The notes under the pieces: model-generated
What the model was told of the DNA's origin: nothing
Database searches by the model: none
What the model saw: only the letters and a program-made list of their open reading frames with translations
Shown here: positions 52,939 to 62,102 of the stretch, piece after piece
How positions within the stretch are numbered: the stretch's first letter is position 1
How the letters are laid out: every line of letters begins with the position of its first letter
NCBI RefSeq assembly: GCF_000422465.1
Contig: NZ_AULV01000014.1
Location: forward strand, 1 to 64,000
DNA from: Paenibacillus harenae DSM 16969
GTDB lineage: Bacteria; Bacillota; Bacilli; Paenibacillales; Paenibacillaceae
Direction of reading: 5' to 3'
DNA length: 64,000 nucleotides
Translations under genes and position numbers: made by a program

Positions 52939-53670
52939 TTAGCCCTCGTTCAATCTTCGCAACCGATAAGCGTTTTTTGCGGTCTCGCCAAGCTCCTCGA
53001 GAATGGTGTAATTCGCCCAAGCACCCGCCACCGCGCCAATCCCCGGCACCATCTGCAGCATTTTCCGAAAGTCGATTGCGTCGCGGTATTCCTTCTGGAA
53101 CGTCTCCCAATCCATGTTTTTGGAGTACTCGGTATCCGAGAACCACAGCTCCTTTTCAGTATCCCAACGCTTAATCGAGTCCAACAGCTTGGCACGCTGT
53201 TCGGATCCGGAGAACGCCATTTGGAACACCTTAAGAATGAAAACTCGCTCGGGAAAATGCTTCGTGTCATACCCGTAAATATGAGCCAGTTCAAACAAAA
53301 ATTTCATCTTGATCGCGATTAACGCGGGGAAGTCCACGATGTTAAGCACAATGCCGCCCGCTCCGGTGCCTGCGCCTTCGGCAGCCGCGATTTTTTGGTA
53401 TAAGGACAACAAACGTTTTGCCTCTTGATCGGCGAGTTCTAGGTGGAGAGTCCGTTGCACCGGTCTCTTAGGAGTATATTCCGCGCCGAACAGCGCTGTA
53501 CGCACGATCGACTTTATGGTGGCCGTAATAACGTCGTGCACCTTGGCTGGAATCAAGTCGTTAATCCGCTTGCCGATCGTCTTCGACGTTCTCTCCAGCC
53601 ATCCGGGCGGCTTGAAAAACCGGCTCTCCAATGCGGCGATTTCGTTGTGCACTTTCTGTTCGTAATTCAT
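52939..53670 (-). CDS. EcsC-family protein
   Basis: 243 residues from the ATG at 53670 (GGAGG about 10 nt upstream). EcsC features: GGIVLNIVDFPALIAIKMKFLFELAHIYGYD and the C-terminal LQMVPGIGAVAGAWANYTILEELGETAKNAYRLR. Family linked to the Ecs ABC transporter in Bacillus, here without EcsA/EcsB. Probably peripheral membrane protein; function unclear. Confidence 0.88.
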   Translation of the reverse strand: MNYEQKVHNEIAALESRFFKPPGWLERTSKTIGKRINDLIPAKVHDVITATIKSIVRTALFGAEYTPKRPVQRTLHLELADQEAKRLLSLYQKIAAAEGAGTGAGGIVLNIVDFPALIAIKMKFLFELAHIYGYDTKHFPERVFILKVFQMAFSGSEQRAKLLDSIKRWDTEKELWFSDTEYSKNMDWETFQKEYRDAIDFRKMLQMVPGIGAVAGAWANYTILEELGETAKNAYRLRRLNEG

Positions 53671-53945
53671 GGTCAAACGCTCCTCCAACAGATTTGGCTA
53701 TATTGTACCGGAGAACGCCGCGATTCGGAACAGACTGCGGCAGGTGAAGGAACCCGACGATAGTCGTGGACGCGCTGAACCCTTAGCCTGTACCTTAATG
53801 AATATGGCTATCGGAGTTGCGCACTGTAAGAATATATAACGGCAAAATTTAAGGCCATCCAGCATGGAATGGCCTAATCCGTTACAGATGCAACTTTATC
53901 GCGCCGATATTCTTCGGCATGCTGGCGGTTCGCTCCAAACTCCGT

Positions 53946-55187
53946 TTATAAGTGATTCGCTAATAGTACCCGCTTCATATCATTTCCAGAGGGAGATTGG
54001 AATACACGAAGTCCAAACTCAGGCGCTACTGCAAAGATATGATCAAAGATATCAGACTGGGTTTCTTCATAGACAGTCCATCGAATATCGCTAGTAAATG
54101 CGTAAATTTCCAAAGGCACACCGGTTTCTCCAGGTGCTAATTGTCTAACCATTAGTGTCATTCCCTTATGGATTTGGGGATGATTCTGGAGGTAATGCTG
54201 AATATACATCCGAAAGACACCAATATTCGTAAGCGCTCTGCCATTCACTCTATTCGATCGATCGATTTGATTAGCGGTATTGTACGCTTCAATTTCTTTC
54301 TCTTTGTCCATGATATACGCTGAGAGATAATGAATATTTTTGAATTTCTCAATCATTTCATAGGAACAGAAGGCGATGCTGCTTGTATCAAGGTATATGG
54401 AACGCTTGATTCGCCGCCCGCCGGAATCTTGCATGCCTCTCCAATTTTTGAAAGAGTCTGAGATCAACGCATAGCTTGGGATTGTCGTTATTGTATTGTC
54501 CCAGTTCTGAATCTTGACCGTGTTTAAAGAGATATCTATGACGTCCCCATCCGCTCCATATTTAGGCATCTCAATCCAGTCGCCAACTCGCACCATATCA
54601 TTGGAGGTCAACTGAATTCCTGCTACAAGCCCTAATATGGAATCTTTGAAGATTAACATAATAACTGCGGATAGTGCGCCAATACCGCTTAAAAGTATAA
54701 GTGGACTCTCCCCCAGCAGGTTGGCAATAACCAGTATTCCACAGATGGTAAAAATAAAAATTTTAACCACCTGAATGTATCCTCGTATAGGTTTAACCTT
54801 GGATATTTCATAGGTGCGATAGATGTCATGAACTGCATTTAAAAAGGCGTCAACAACAAGGACCCCTACAATAATCATATAGGTCATGACACCCTTCTCG
54901 ATTAAATGCCGATAGGCAGGAATGGATGACGAGAAGTAATAAATGATGATCGCAGGAACAATATGAGCTAGTTTGTGAAAGACCCTTCTCTCTAGAATAA
55001 CATTGTCCCATTTGAATCGATTGTTATGAATCGAACGGGCAATGCTCTTCAGAAGGACCTTCTTCGTAATGAAATCAGCTAATAGGCTGAGCACGGCTAC
55101 GCCGAGTATAATAATTACATAAGAGAGGTACATCGCTATAACAGGATCTAACCCATAACTCAGAAGTTGACTCTTGATAAAATCCAT
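53946..55187 (-). CDS. mechanosensitive ion channel, MscS/YbdG type
   Basis: 413 residues from the ATG at 55187 (GGAGG 5-6 nt upstream). Five TM segments in the N-terminal half, then the pore helix and beta domain: LLSGIGALSAVIMLIFKDSILGLVAGIQLTSNDMVRVGDWIEMP, and VKIQNWDNTITTIPSYALISDSFKNWRGM. The C-terminal extension matches the YbdG subgroup. Gated by membrane tension, releases solutes on osmotic downshock. Confidence 0.9.
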   Translation of the reverse strand: MDFIKSQLLSYGLDPVIAMYLSYVIIILGVAVLSLLADFITKKVLLKSIARSIHNNRFKWDNVILERRVFHKLAHIVPAIIIYYFSSSIPAYRHLIEKGVMTYMIIVGVLVVDAFLNAVHDIYRTYEISKVKPIRGYIQVVKIFIFTICGILVIANLLGESPLILLSGIGALSAVIMLIFKDSILGLVAGIQLTSNDMVRVGDWIEMPKYGADGDVIDISLNTVKIQNWDNTITTIPSYALISDSFKNWRGMQDSGGRRIKRSIYLDTSSIAFCSYEMIEKFKNIHYLSAYIMDKEKEIEAYNTANQIDRSNRVNGRALTNIGVFRMYIQHYLQNHPQIHKGMTLMVRQLAPGETGVPLEIYAFTSDIRWTVYEETQSDIFDHIFAVAPEFGLRVFQSPSGNDMKRVLLANHL

Positions 55188-55397
55188 TTTTTCCTCCATC
55201 TCATTTCATCTATTTAGGCATTTCGAGATAAAGAGCCTAAATGCTTCAGTAATCTATTATAACAGATCATCTAAACTTGACGTTACAGACCGGAGGTGAA
55301 ATGAAGGTCAAACGAATTGTGACCAATATAAATACAAGGATTTAAATTGCGGTTGGTATTCGGGGAGGGCTTTCATTGAAATACTTTTTATGGCATA

Positions 55398-56009
55398 TTA
55401 GCGGTTTTGGGAATTATGCTGACGAACCCTGAATTCGTCCTCTATGAAGTGAATTTCTCCCGGTGACATCGACGCGATTCTGGCCAAAGAATGAACCCGA
55501 ACCCCCTTCTCCTCCAATAGGCCGCGGCCTTCCTGGAAGCTCTTCTCGATGACGCAGCCGACTCCGACAAGCTCCGCGCCCGCTTCCTTCACGATATCGA
55601 CTAAGCCGACAAGCGCTGCGCCCGTAGCCAGAAAATCATCAACGATCAGCACCTTATCCTCAGGGCTTATATAGTTTCGAGAAACGCTGATTTGATAGGT
55701 CTCCTGCCGCGTGAACGAGTGCACCTGCGCCGAATAGACTTCTTCCGGCAATGTAACAGCTTTTTTCTTCTTCGCATAAATAAACGGCACATTCAGCGCA
55801 ATGCCCGCTGCCATCGCGAATTGAATGCCGCTCGCCTCGATCGTCAGCACCTTTGTAATCGGCTTGCTGCCGAATATTTGCGCAAATTCGCGTCCGATCG
55901 ACAGCGCCAGCTGCGTATCCACCTGATGATTAAGGAAGGAATCCACCTTCAGCACCTTATCCGACAGAATGAGACCTTCCTCGCGTATGCGTTCTTGTAG
56001 TAATTTCAT
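55398..56009 (-). CDS. xpt: xanthine phosphoribosyltransferase
   Basis: 203 residues from the ATG at 56009 (AAGGAGGG upstream), close to the usual 190-195. PRPP-binding motif VLIVDDFLATGAALVGL and the N-terminal LKVDSFLNHQVD are those of Xpt, which converts xanthine and PRPP into XMP for purine salvage. A guanine riboswitch lies 110-180 bp upstream. No pbuX transporter follows. Confidence 0.93.
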   Translation of the reverse strand: MKLLQERIREEGLILSDKVLKVDSFLNHQVDTQLALSIGREFAQIFGSKPITKVLTIEASGIQFAMAAGIALNVPFIYAKKKKAVTLPEEVYSAQVHSFTRQETYQISVSRNYISPEDKVLIVDDFLATGAALVGLVDIVKEAGAELVGVGCVIEKSFQEGRGLLEEKGVRVHSLARIASMSPGEIHFIEDEFRVRQHNSQNR

Positions 56010-56117
56010 CGGTTGTTTTCCCTCCTTTATCATCATGGTCCCTCGAGTGATTTCTCTCAATTGAAGCCTTTCCCTATGGTTGAATCCCCTTTTTCACAAT
56101 ACGTTAAGCTGCGCCGT

Positions 56118-56190
56118 CACTCATAGTCGGTCGGTTATCGTGGTCGTCCGGCAGAAAAGAATGGGCCATATTCCCATAATTATACGAGTG
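56118..56190 (-). ncRNA. guanine riboswitch aptamer before xpt
   Basis: Minus-strand reading starts CACTCGTATAATTATGGG and ends GACTATGAGTG, pairing as helix P1; the two loop hairpins are ATGGGAATATGGCCCAT and CCGGACGACCACGATAACCG (imperfect). The base corresponding to position 74 is C (GACTAT), so it senses guanine, not adenine. Expression platform between 56010 and 56117 not clearly readable as a terminator. Confidence 0.93.
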
Positions 56191-56355
56191 TTATGAAGTT
56201 TCACCTTGTATACTACACGCACTCCTGTGCCGATTCAAGGGAAAACCTTTTAAAATACGACATCGTTCGACTCAAATCCGGAAGAAAAACGGAATACTTA
56301 ACCTGACTTTATGAAACTGAGTAGTACTTAGAATTACTTAGTATTATAAAGAAAT

Positions 56356-56382
56356 GCCCGGTACGACTCCATCGTACCGGGC
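56356..56382 (-). terminator. terminator of the parM-parR-like operon
   Basis: Perfect 11-bp stem GCCCGGTACGA / TCGTACCGGGC, loop of 5; minus strand continues ATTTCTTTATAAT. Follows the small gene ending at 56393. Confidence 0.88.
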
Positions 56383-56392
56383 ACCGCTCACA

Positions 56393-56764
56393 TCATATCC
56401 AAGCCTCAATATCCTCATCGTCAATCTCTTCTTCTGCAGCCGGCTCCGGATTCTGCTCCTGCCGCTCCGCATGAAGGGATTCGGGCTCCGCCTCGATTGC
56501 CGCAGCCAGTTCCTGCTTTCCAGCTATAAGAGGAACCTGTACGAGTTCCTGCATCTGCGCCGTACCGCCATGAAGCGTGCCTCGTTCGACAGGAATATAC
56601 GCCTGCAGATTGCGGACGCCGTTCTGATAAATCTCCTTCTCGATTAAATAACGAAGGGAGTCCATCAGGTTCGACTGGGCATTCAGCCACTGCATGACGA
56701 GAGGATCCTCTGATTTCTTGGTCTTCAGGCTAATGTTTTCGCCCGGGAGCTTCGTTTTCTTCAA
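56393..56764 (-). CDS. ParR-like partner of the ParM protein
   Basis: 123 residues from the TTG at 56764 (AGGTGA 5 nt upstream; GTG 56773 sits too close to its site). The N-terminal half SEDPLVMQWLNAQSNLMDSLRYLIEKEIYQNGVRNLQ has the look of a ribbon-helix-helix DNA-binding domain of plasmid centromere-binding proteins; the C-terminal half is acidic (EEEIDDEDIEAWI), where ParR proteins carry the ParM-interaction tail. It follows the actin gene by about 45 bp. Assignment rests on context and pattern. Confidence 0.55.
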   Translation of the reverse strand: MKKTKLPGENISLKTKKSEDPLVMQWLNAQSNLMDSLRYLIEKEIYQNGVRNLQAYIPVERGTLHGGTAQMQELVQVPLIAGKQELAAAIEAEPESLHAERQEQNPEPAAEEEIDDEDIEAWI

Positions 56765-56808
56765 TTCAGTCACCTACCGGAATCCTATAGATTGCGAAAG
56801 CATGCCCT

Positions 56809-58005
56809 TTACGCCGGCTGAAACGCTTTGTTCTTGAGCGCCTCGTAAATTTTGCCCCGCACGAACGCATCGAGCCCCATTGCATTCAACTGCACCGCAT
56901 AAGCGGATGGGATATACAGCATCTGCATCTCGCGTTCCGCGCACAGCTCCTTAATTTGCGGGTACAGGATCGAGCGCATTAGAATGCTGCCGCCACCATA
57001 AACGCAGATCAAATCGATTTCATTGCGCGCCTTGGTGAGCTGTCTCTTAATATTTTGCGTAATTTGCTTCACTTGGCTCTCAAGCGGCCTTCTCAGCGTC
57101 TTGATCGCACGGGCATGGTACTTGTGCTTCGGATTCTTGATCACGTCGCTGAAGAACTGTCTCGGGCTGTTCGGCAAATGGATCAACCGGTTAAACTCGT
57201 CAAGCGCTTCCTCGATCGCATAGCCCGCGCCGTGATGGCTGCCGTGGACAAACTGCCGCAGAAATTTGTTGCCCTCCGTAATCGGATATTCGGTCGAGCC
57301 GTCGCCGATATCGACATGCAGAATTCGTTTATCTTTAAAAAAACTGCCGTTAAATTTCTTCTCAATGCCGTATTCCGATAGAAAATCCTCGAAAATATCG
57401 CCTTCCCGCCAGTTCCCCTCCGCATCCTTCTGAAGCGTGAAAATAACAGGCGTCGCCTCCGGCACGACTTTAGCGAAAGGAATGCTGATCTTCACCACGA
57501 CCCGCTGCATGCCCAGATGTACCGTAACATGGTGGGTGCCGGACGTGAAACGGCGTTCGAACTTCGCCGATGTCTCATCCGTATGCTGCGTAACCGGCAG
57601 CGCTGTCGCCATATCCACTTCGATGTCGATTTGGGTGGGAATTTGTTTTTCTTCCTCATAGGACTTTTGAACTGCGACCGCTGCGATTTGAGCGAGCGTA
57701 TTGATAACCGGAAGATCCATATCGCTCTTCAGATCGATCCCGATTTGCAAATTATCTATGATCTCTCCGCTTTCGAGAGCGAACTTGCCGACATAATACA
57801 TACCCGGTTTGGCAGAAGGCGAGTCTATCGTTACGACCAGTTGATCCTGCAGGTTCTTGATAAAGCTCTCCGGCGTCTGCTCTTCGCTCCACGGGAGCTC
57901 GTCCACTGAACAATTAACGTTCGGCTGTTGAATAAGTCTGCCTTCAATGATGAGATCATGTTCGCTATTCCCGTTGTCGTTCCCTACATAGAAATGATAA
58001 TTCAT
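56809..58005 (-). CDS. ParM/StbA-type actin-like ATPase
   Basis: 398 residues from the ATG at 58005 (AGGAGG 9 nt upstream). Actin-fold motifs: phosphate-1 FYVGNDNGNSEHDLIIEG, phosphate-2 RILHVDIGDGSTEYPITEG, adenosine motif ICVYGGGSILMRSILYPQI. The closest type is the ParM/StbA group that forms filaments to segregate low-copy plasmids. Here it is in ordinary chromosomal surroundings next to a ParR-like gene; it may be a former plasmid or phage cassette or a chromosomal cytoskeletal protein. Confidence 0.8.
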   Translation of the reverse strand: MNYHFYVGNDNGNSEHDLIIEGRLIQQPNVNCSVDELPWSEEQTPESFIKNLQDQLVVTIDSPSAKPGMYYVGKFALESGEIIDNLQIGIDLKSDMDLPVINTLAQIAAVAVQKSYEEEKQIPTQIDIEVDMATALPVTQHTDETSAKFERRFTSGTHHVTVHLGMQRVVVKISIPFAKVVPEATPVIFTLQKDAEGNWREGDIFEDFLSEYGIEKKFNGSFFKDKRILHVDIGDGSTEYPITEGNKFLRQFVHGSHHGAGYAIEEALDEFNRLIHLPNSPRQFFSDVIKNPKHKYHARAIKTLRRPLESQVKQITQNIKRQLTKARNEIDLICVYGGGSILMRSILYPQIKELCAEREMQMLYIPSAYAVQLNAMGLDAFVRGKIYEALKNKAFQPA

Positions 58006-58280
58006 GATTGCCATCCTCCTACAAAAATGATTTGGCCAATCCAGCATCCTGCACATCCGCCTGAGCCATTAATAACCTTGTTTAGTATTACTTTGCCACA
58101 CGAGGTGTTAGTCCGCATCCCGCTGCAGTCCCAGTAACCGGTTAATTTTTTCTCATTAAAACTTGTCTTTTTTTGCTTAATAGGCTCGATTTGACGCAGT
58201 GCAAGCGACTGATGATATCCATGCGGCAAAAGCTGCCGCTTTGCGGTAAAATAAGGTTGGAACGGAGGAGGACTGCCGTA

Positions 58281-59135
58281 ATGAGAAGTGAACAAGACAT
58301 GATGAATATCATTGTAGATTTTGCCGTGCATGATGATAGAATCCGTTTGGTAACCTTGGAAGGGTCACGTACAAACAAAAATATCCCCCCTGATCGGTTC
58401 CAAGATTATGACATTTCTTACTTTGTAGCCGATATGGATTCGTTCAAGGAAAATGATCAATGGCTTACCCTTTTCGGGAGTCGTGTCATGATGCAAAAAC
58501 CCGAGGATATGGAGCTATTTCCATCAGATTTAGGCAATTGGTTCTCCTATTTAATGCTTTTTGATGACGGGAATAAATTAGACCTGACCCTTATTCCATT
58601 GAATGAGGCGGATGATTATTTCACCAACAGCGACGGTTTAGTGGAGGTCTTGCTTGATAAAGATAATCGAGTCAAAAATGATGTGATCGCGGATGACCGG
58701 CACTATTGGATAAAAAAACCGACCGCTAGAGAATTCGATGATTGTTGTAATGAATTCTGGATGGTTTCAACCTACGTGGTGAAAGGATTGGCGAGAAAAG
58801 AAATTCTTTTTGCGATTGACCATTTAAACGAGATTGCCCGGCCAAATTTATTGAGAATGATGGCTTGGCAAATCGGTTCAGAGCATGGGTATACCTTCAG
58901 TGTGGGGAAGAACTATAAATTTATAAATCGTTACCTTCCAAATGAAGATTGGGAAACCTTGCTTTCAACCTATTCCGAGAATGGGTATCCGGAAATGCGG
59001 CGGTCTTTACTTACTTGTTATGAGCTGTTTAGAAAATACTCAAGGGCTGTGGCAGAAAGACTAGGTTATACGTATCCGAAATACGATGAAGCCGTCACTA
59101 CGTATACGGAAAATATATTCAACTCATTGAAGTGA
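58281..59135 (+). CDS. aadK: aminoglycoside 6-adenylyltransferase (AadK-like)
   Basis: 284 residues from the ATG at 58281 (GGAGGAGG upstream), exactly the length of AadK. Nucleotidyltransferase motif VTLEGSRTNKNIPPDRFQDYDISYFV with the catalytic DYD, and KLDLTLIPL. Adenylates streptomycin at position 6; chromosomal copies occur in Bacillus species. Somewhat AT-richer than its neighbours. Confidence 0.93.
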   Translation: MRSEQDMMNIIVDFAVHDDRIRLVTLEGSRTNKNIPPDRFQDYDISYFVADMDSFKENDQWLTLFGSRVMMQKPEDMELFPSDLGNWFSYLMLFDDGNKLDLTLIPLNEADDYFTNSDGLVEVLLDKDNRVKNDVIADDRHYWIKKPTAREFDDCCNEFWMVSTYVVKGLARKEILFAIDHLNEIARPNLLRMMAWQIGSEHGYTFSVGKNYKFINRYLPNEDWETLLSTYSENGYPEMRRSLLTCYELFRKYSRAVAERLGYTYPKYDEAVTTYTENIFNSLK

Positions 59136-59157
59136 ACCGGATTTTCTATAACCATAT

Positions 59158-59198
59158 AAAAAAGACGTCACCCTTTATCTAAGGAATGACGTCTTTTT
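59158..59198. terminator. bidirectional terminator between aadK and greA
   Basis: AAAAAAGACGTCA / TGACGTCTTTTTT, perfect 13-bp stem with a 14-nt loop and A/T runs on both sides. Confidence 0.95.
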
Positions 59199-59202
59199 TA
59201 TG

Positions 59203-59682
59203 CTACATCGCTCTTATTTCAAGCACCTCGTACTCAATGACGCCCATCGGCGCGTTAACATGAATGATGCTGCCAACGGACTTCCCGATCAGCTCCTTGC
59301 CGAGCGGGCTCGCGTACGAGATTTTATTCTCGGCGACATCGGCTTCTTCCGTTCCGACGATTCTATATTCCATTTTCTCTTTGAATTCGACGTCGTTCAG
59401 AACGACGACCGATCCGATATTGACAACGGACATATCCAAGCTCGACGAGTCCACGATCCGGGCTTTCTTCAGCATACGTTCGATCGTGAGGATGCGGGTC
59501 TCCATGAACGCCTGGTCTTCCTTGGCCGAATGGTACTCGCTGTTCTCTTTCAAGTCGCCGTAGCTGATCGCCAGCTTAATCCGGGCGGCCAGCTCCTTGC
59601 GCTTCACATATTTCAGATCGTCTAATTCCGCCTCTAATTGTGCGAGACCCTCTTTGGTTAAAATAACTTCGTCGTGTGCCAT
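59203..59682 (-). CDS. greA: transcription elongation factor GreA
   Basis: 159 residues from the ATG at 59682 (GGGAG 7-8 nt upstream). Coiled-coil N-terminus with LTKEGLAQLEAELDDLK and the acidic tip ISYGDLKENSEYHSAKEDQAFMETRI, followed by the FKBP-like domain (SPLGKELIGKSVGSIIHVNAP). Stimulates RNA polymerase to cleave backtracked RNA. Stands alone; possibly a second copy besides the usual one next to lysS, which cannot be judged here. Confidence 0.95.
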   Translation of the reverse strand: MAHDEVILTKEGLAQLEAELDDLKYVKRKELAARIKLAISYGDLKENSEYHSAKEDQAFMETRILTIERMLKKARIVDSSSLDMSVVNIGSVVVLNDVEFKEKMEYRIVGTEEADVAENKISYASPLGKELIGKSVGSIIHVNAPMGVIEYEVLEIRAM

Positions 59683-59967
59683 CGTAACAACTCCCATTTG
59701 GTATCTTTGTTCTATTTTAACCTAAAACGGTCCATTTCCAAAATCAAATATCCGCTTGTACGTACGCTCCTGCTATTGTTTCCTATATTCATATGTCATT
59801 GCCGTAGCACATAAGCATGCAAAAAAAGATAATCATAAAGGATGTGAGCGCTTTAAGGCTTTACGCCGGCACGATACGCTCGAACCCATAGCCAAGCGGT
59901 ATGGCATCGACAGAAGCGGCTTCTTGCCGTCAATCTATCCCCTATCGTCCAACCGATCGGGGCAAGC

Positions 59968-60576
59968 CTAAAGGCCAAATCCCAAGTTGGCAAGCGGGCC
60001 CCGCCTCGTCATTCGGGTGAGCAGTAAAGCCATGTAGGCCGGTGAATAGTTCATGCCGCTTTCAAACCAATGCTGGATTACGCCGACATTCGCCGATGTC
60101 ACATAAGCCAGGAAGAACTCGCGGGGCACGGCCATATTACCCGGCTGCAACTCAACCAGCTTCTCGAACAGCTGCTCCTTCATCACTTGTTTCAAGGCAT
60201 CCGGGAACGACGGATCCCCCTTCGGTCCAAGCATGACTTTCATAAAAGAGGCGTGCTCGGCCAAATACTGAAATACGCTTATGATAACGGGATTAGCCTC
60301 CTCTTCCGAGGCGAGCTCAATCATCAATTTCGGCGAAGCTCGCCGGAAGTAAGGAAGAAGACCTTCAATCAACTCCTTCTTGCTCTGTTCGAGCAGATCG
60401 TATTTATCCTTATAGTGCAAATAGAAGGTTCCCCGGTTTAAGCCCGCGCGGGAAGTCAAATCGCTCACGCTTGTCGCCTCGAAGCCCTTCTCCTCCATGA
60501 GGCCGATAAGGGCATCCCGCAGCATTTGCCTGGTTCGAACGATCCTTCCATCTATTTTATCCATCGATTCCGGCAC
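59968..60576 (-). CDS. TetR/AcrR-family regulator
   Basis: 202 residues from the GTG at 60576 (GGGGG 9 nt upstream); an ATG at 60564 is an alternative. TetR helix-turn-helix: RQMLRDALIGLMEEKGFEATSVSDLTSRAGLNRGTFYLHYKDKYDLLEQ. Effector domain of the TetR_C_7 type. Divergent from an ABC-2/YhgE-type membrane protein, which it very likely represses through the palindromes between them. Confidence 0.9.
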   Translation of the reverse strand: MPESMDKIDGRIVRTRQMLRDALIGLMEEKGFEATSVSDLTSRAGLNRGTFYLHYKDKYDLLEQSKKELIEGLLPYFRRASPKLMIELASEEEANPVIISVFQYLAEHASFMKVMLGPKGDPSFPDALKQVMKEQLFEKLVELQPGNMAVPREFFLAYVTSANVGVIQHWFESGMNYSPAYMALLLTRMTRRGPLANLGFGL

Positions 60577-60635
60577 GACAGTCAGCCCCCTTCTGTTCAT
60601 TATCCCGCAGCAGCAGGACAGATGCAGAGTTTATC

Positions 60636-60735
60636 GTTCATTAATGAACATTTCAACCTGAATTGATTATTGATACCGTTCGTTATTTCATTATAATAAA
60701 CATTGTGTTCAATAATCAACTACTTGTTCATTAAT
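60636..60735. promoter_or_regulatory. nested palindromes between TetR gene and membrane-protein gene
   Basis: GTTCATTAATGAAC (60636-60649) is a perfect 14-bp palindrome. GTTCATTAAT recurs at 60726-60735, next to the AGGAGG of the right-hand gene. TTGATTATTGA (60663-60673) and its exact complement TCAATAATCAA (60709-60719) form an outer inverted repeat around the promoter core. These are candidate operators of the TetR protein. Confidence 0.6.
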
Positions 60736-60748
60736 AGGAGGTATTTTG

Positions 60749-61951
60749 ATGAATACTTGGAAAAACCTGCTGTCTCAGAAGCTGCTATGGATAGGAGCCG
60801 TCGTCATGGCCGTCGTCCTGACGGTATTCGGGCTTGCGATGATGGGAACGGCGCTCGGAGCGAAGCCGAAGGAAATCCCCGTTGCTATCGTTGTGCTGGA
60901 CGAAGGAGCCGATCTGCCGACAGGGGATAAGCTGAATGCCGGAGCAATGATGAAGGAGAAGCTGTTGTCCAATGAACAGCTGCCGCTGGAATGGACCGTC
61001 TTAGCCTCGGAGGAGGAAGCGATGGATGGCATGCATGACAAAAAATATTATGGCGCGCTCTTAATCCCCGCCGATCTAAGCGCCAACCTCGCTACGCTGG
61101 CTTCGCCCGATCCCAAGCAGGCTGTGATAAAAGCCATTGTCAACGAGGGACTCAACATGCAGGCCGCATCTTCCGTAAAACAAATTTTCCAGCAGGTCAT
61201 CGCAGGCGTGAATATGGAATTTGCCGGACAAATCCTTCAGCAGCTGAGCGCGAATACGCCGCAAATTCCGGCACAGACGGCGCAGGCGCTGCTCACGCCA
61301 ATCGCCCTTGATACCCAAACCATAAATCCGGTAGGCGCTAATCAAGCAAATGGCGGAGCTCCTAACATTCTGACCCAAATGCTATGGCTGGGGAGTCTCG
61401 TCATCGGCGCGTTCTCGTACCTTGCCGCAAGCAAGGCTGCGCCTGCGTCTAACCGCTGGGCGCTTCGCACCGCTCAAACGGCTGCCGGACTCATCGGCAC
61501 CGGCTTGGCGGCAAGCCTGCTGCTGTGGATGGCCGCCGGCTGGTACGGCATGGAGGTCAATGCGGCGAGTGACCTGTGGCTTCTGCTGCTGCTGGCTGGA
61601 GCATCGTTCTATCTGCTGCAATCGGCGCTCTTGAACTGGCTGGGAGTTCCGGCGATGGGCATTCTCGTGCTGCTTATGTTCTTCTCCATGCCGGTCATTG
61701 GAATGGCGCCGGAGTTTCTGCCGGAGGTCGCACGGAATTGGCTCTATTCATGGGTGCCGTTCCGTTTCGTCGCCGATGGATTGCGCGATGTCATGTACTT
61801 GGGCAGCACGGATTCCTTGAACGGCATTCTGTCCGTCCTTGGCGCAATCGCAGGGGTAAGCTTGCTCGCCGCAATAGCGGCACCTCTCTCCCGTACGGTT
61901 AATCCGGGAACGTCCGCCGGCCAATTAAATAAAGCAAATCGGCAGGTATGA
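60749..61951 (+). CDS. ABC-2/YhgE-type membrane transport protein
   Basis: 400 residues from the ATG at 60749 (AGGAGG 7 nt upstream). One TM near the N-terminus (WIGAVVMAVVLTVFGLAMMG), an extracytoplasmic domain of about 190 residues, then five to six C-terminal TMs. Topology matches ABC-2 type permeases and YhgE/Pip proteins. No ATPase gene follows. Regulated by the divergent TetR gene, perhaps exporting a toxic compound. Confidence 0.8.
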   Translation: MNTWKNLLSQKLLWIGAVVMAVVLTVFGLAMMGTALGAKPKEIPVAIVVLDEGADLPTGDKLNAGAMMKEKLLSNEQLPLEWTVLASEEEAMDGMHDKKYYGALLIPADLSANLATLASPDPKQAVIKAIVNEGLNMQAASSVKQIFQQVIAGVNMEFAGQILQQLSANTPQIPAQTAQALLTPIALDTQTINPVGANQANGGAPNILTQMLWLGSLVIGAFSYLAASKAAPASNRWALRTAQTAAGLIGTGLAASLLLWMAAGWYGMEVNAASDLWLLLLLAGASFYLLQSALLNWLGVPAMGILVLLMFFSMPVIGMAPEFLPEVARNWLYSWVPFRFVADGLRDVMYLGSTDSLNGILSVLGAIAGVSLLAAIAAPLSRTVNPGTSAGQLNKANRQV

Positions 61952-62017
61952 TGCTAATGCACTTAGACTGTTAATGACGGGCGATAACACGGGGTAAGCT
62001 GATTCGAATGTAGAAAC

Positions 62018-62065
62018 AGCGGCAGTTTGGGGACAGAAAAAGTCCTGGACTGCCGCTGTTTTGTT
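62018..62065 (+). terminator. terminator after the membrane-protein gene
   Basis: AGCGGCAGTTTGGGGAC / GTCCTGGACTGCCGCT hairpin with a 7-nt loop, followed by GTTTTGTTG. Confidence 0.85.
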
Positions 62066-62102
62066 GAATTATCGAACTACGGAAATGACTGAAGAGGAAG
62101 TA

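Noticed and set aside
59756..59971. Short + strand frame with HDTLEPIAKRYGIDRSGF, like a LysM repeat
   Set aside because: Single degenerate motif, no ribosome site and no signal peptide; at most a fragment of a decayed LysM gene.
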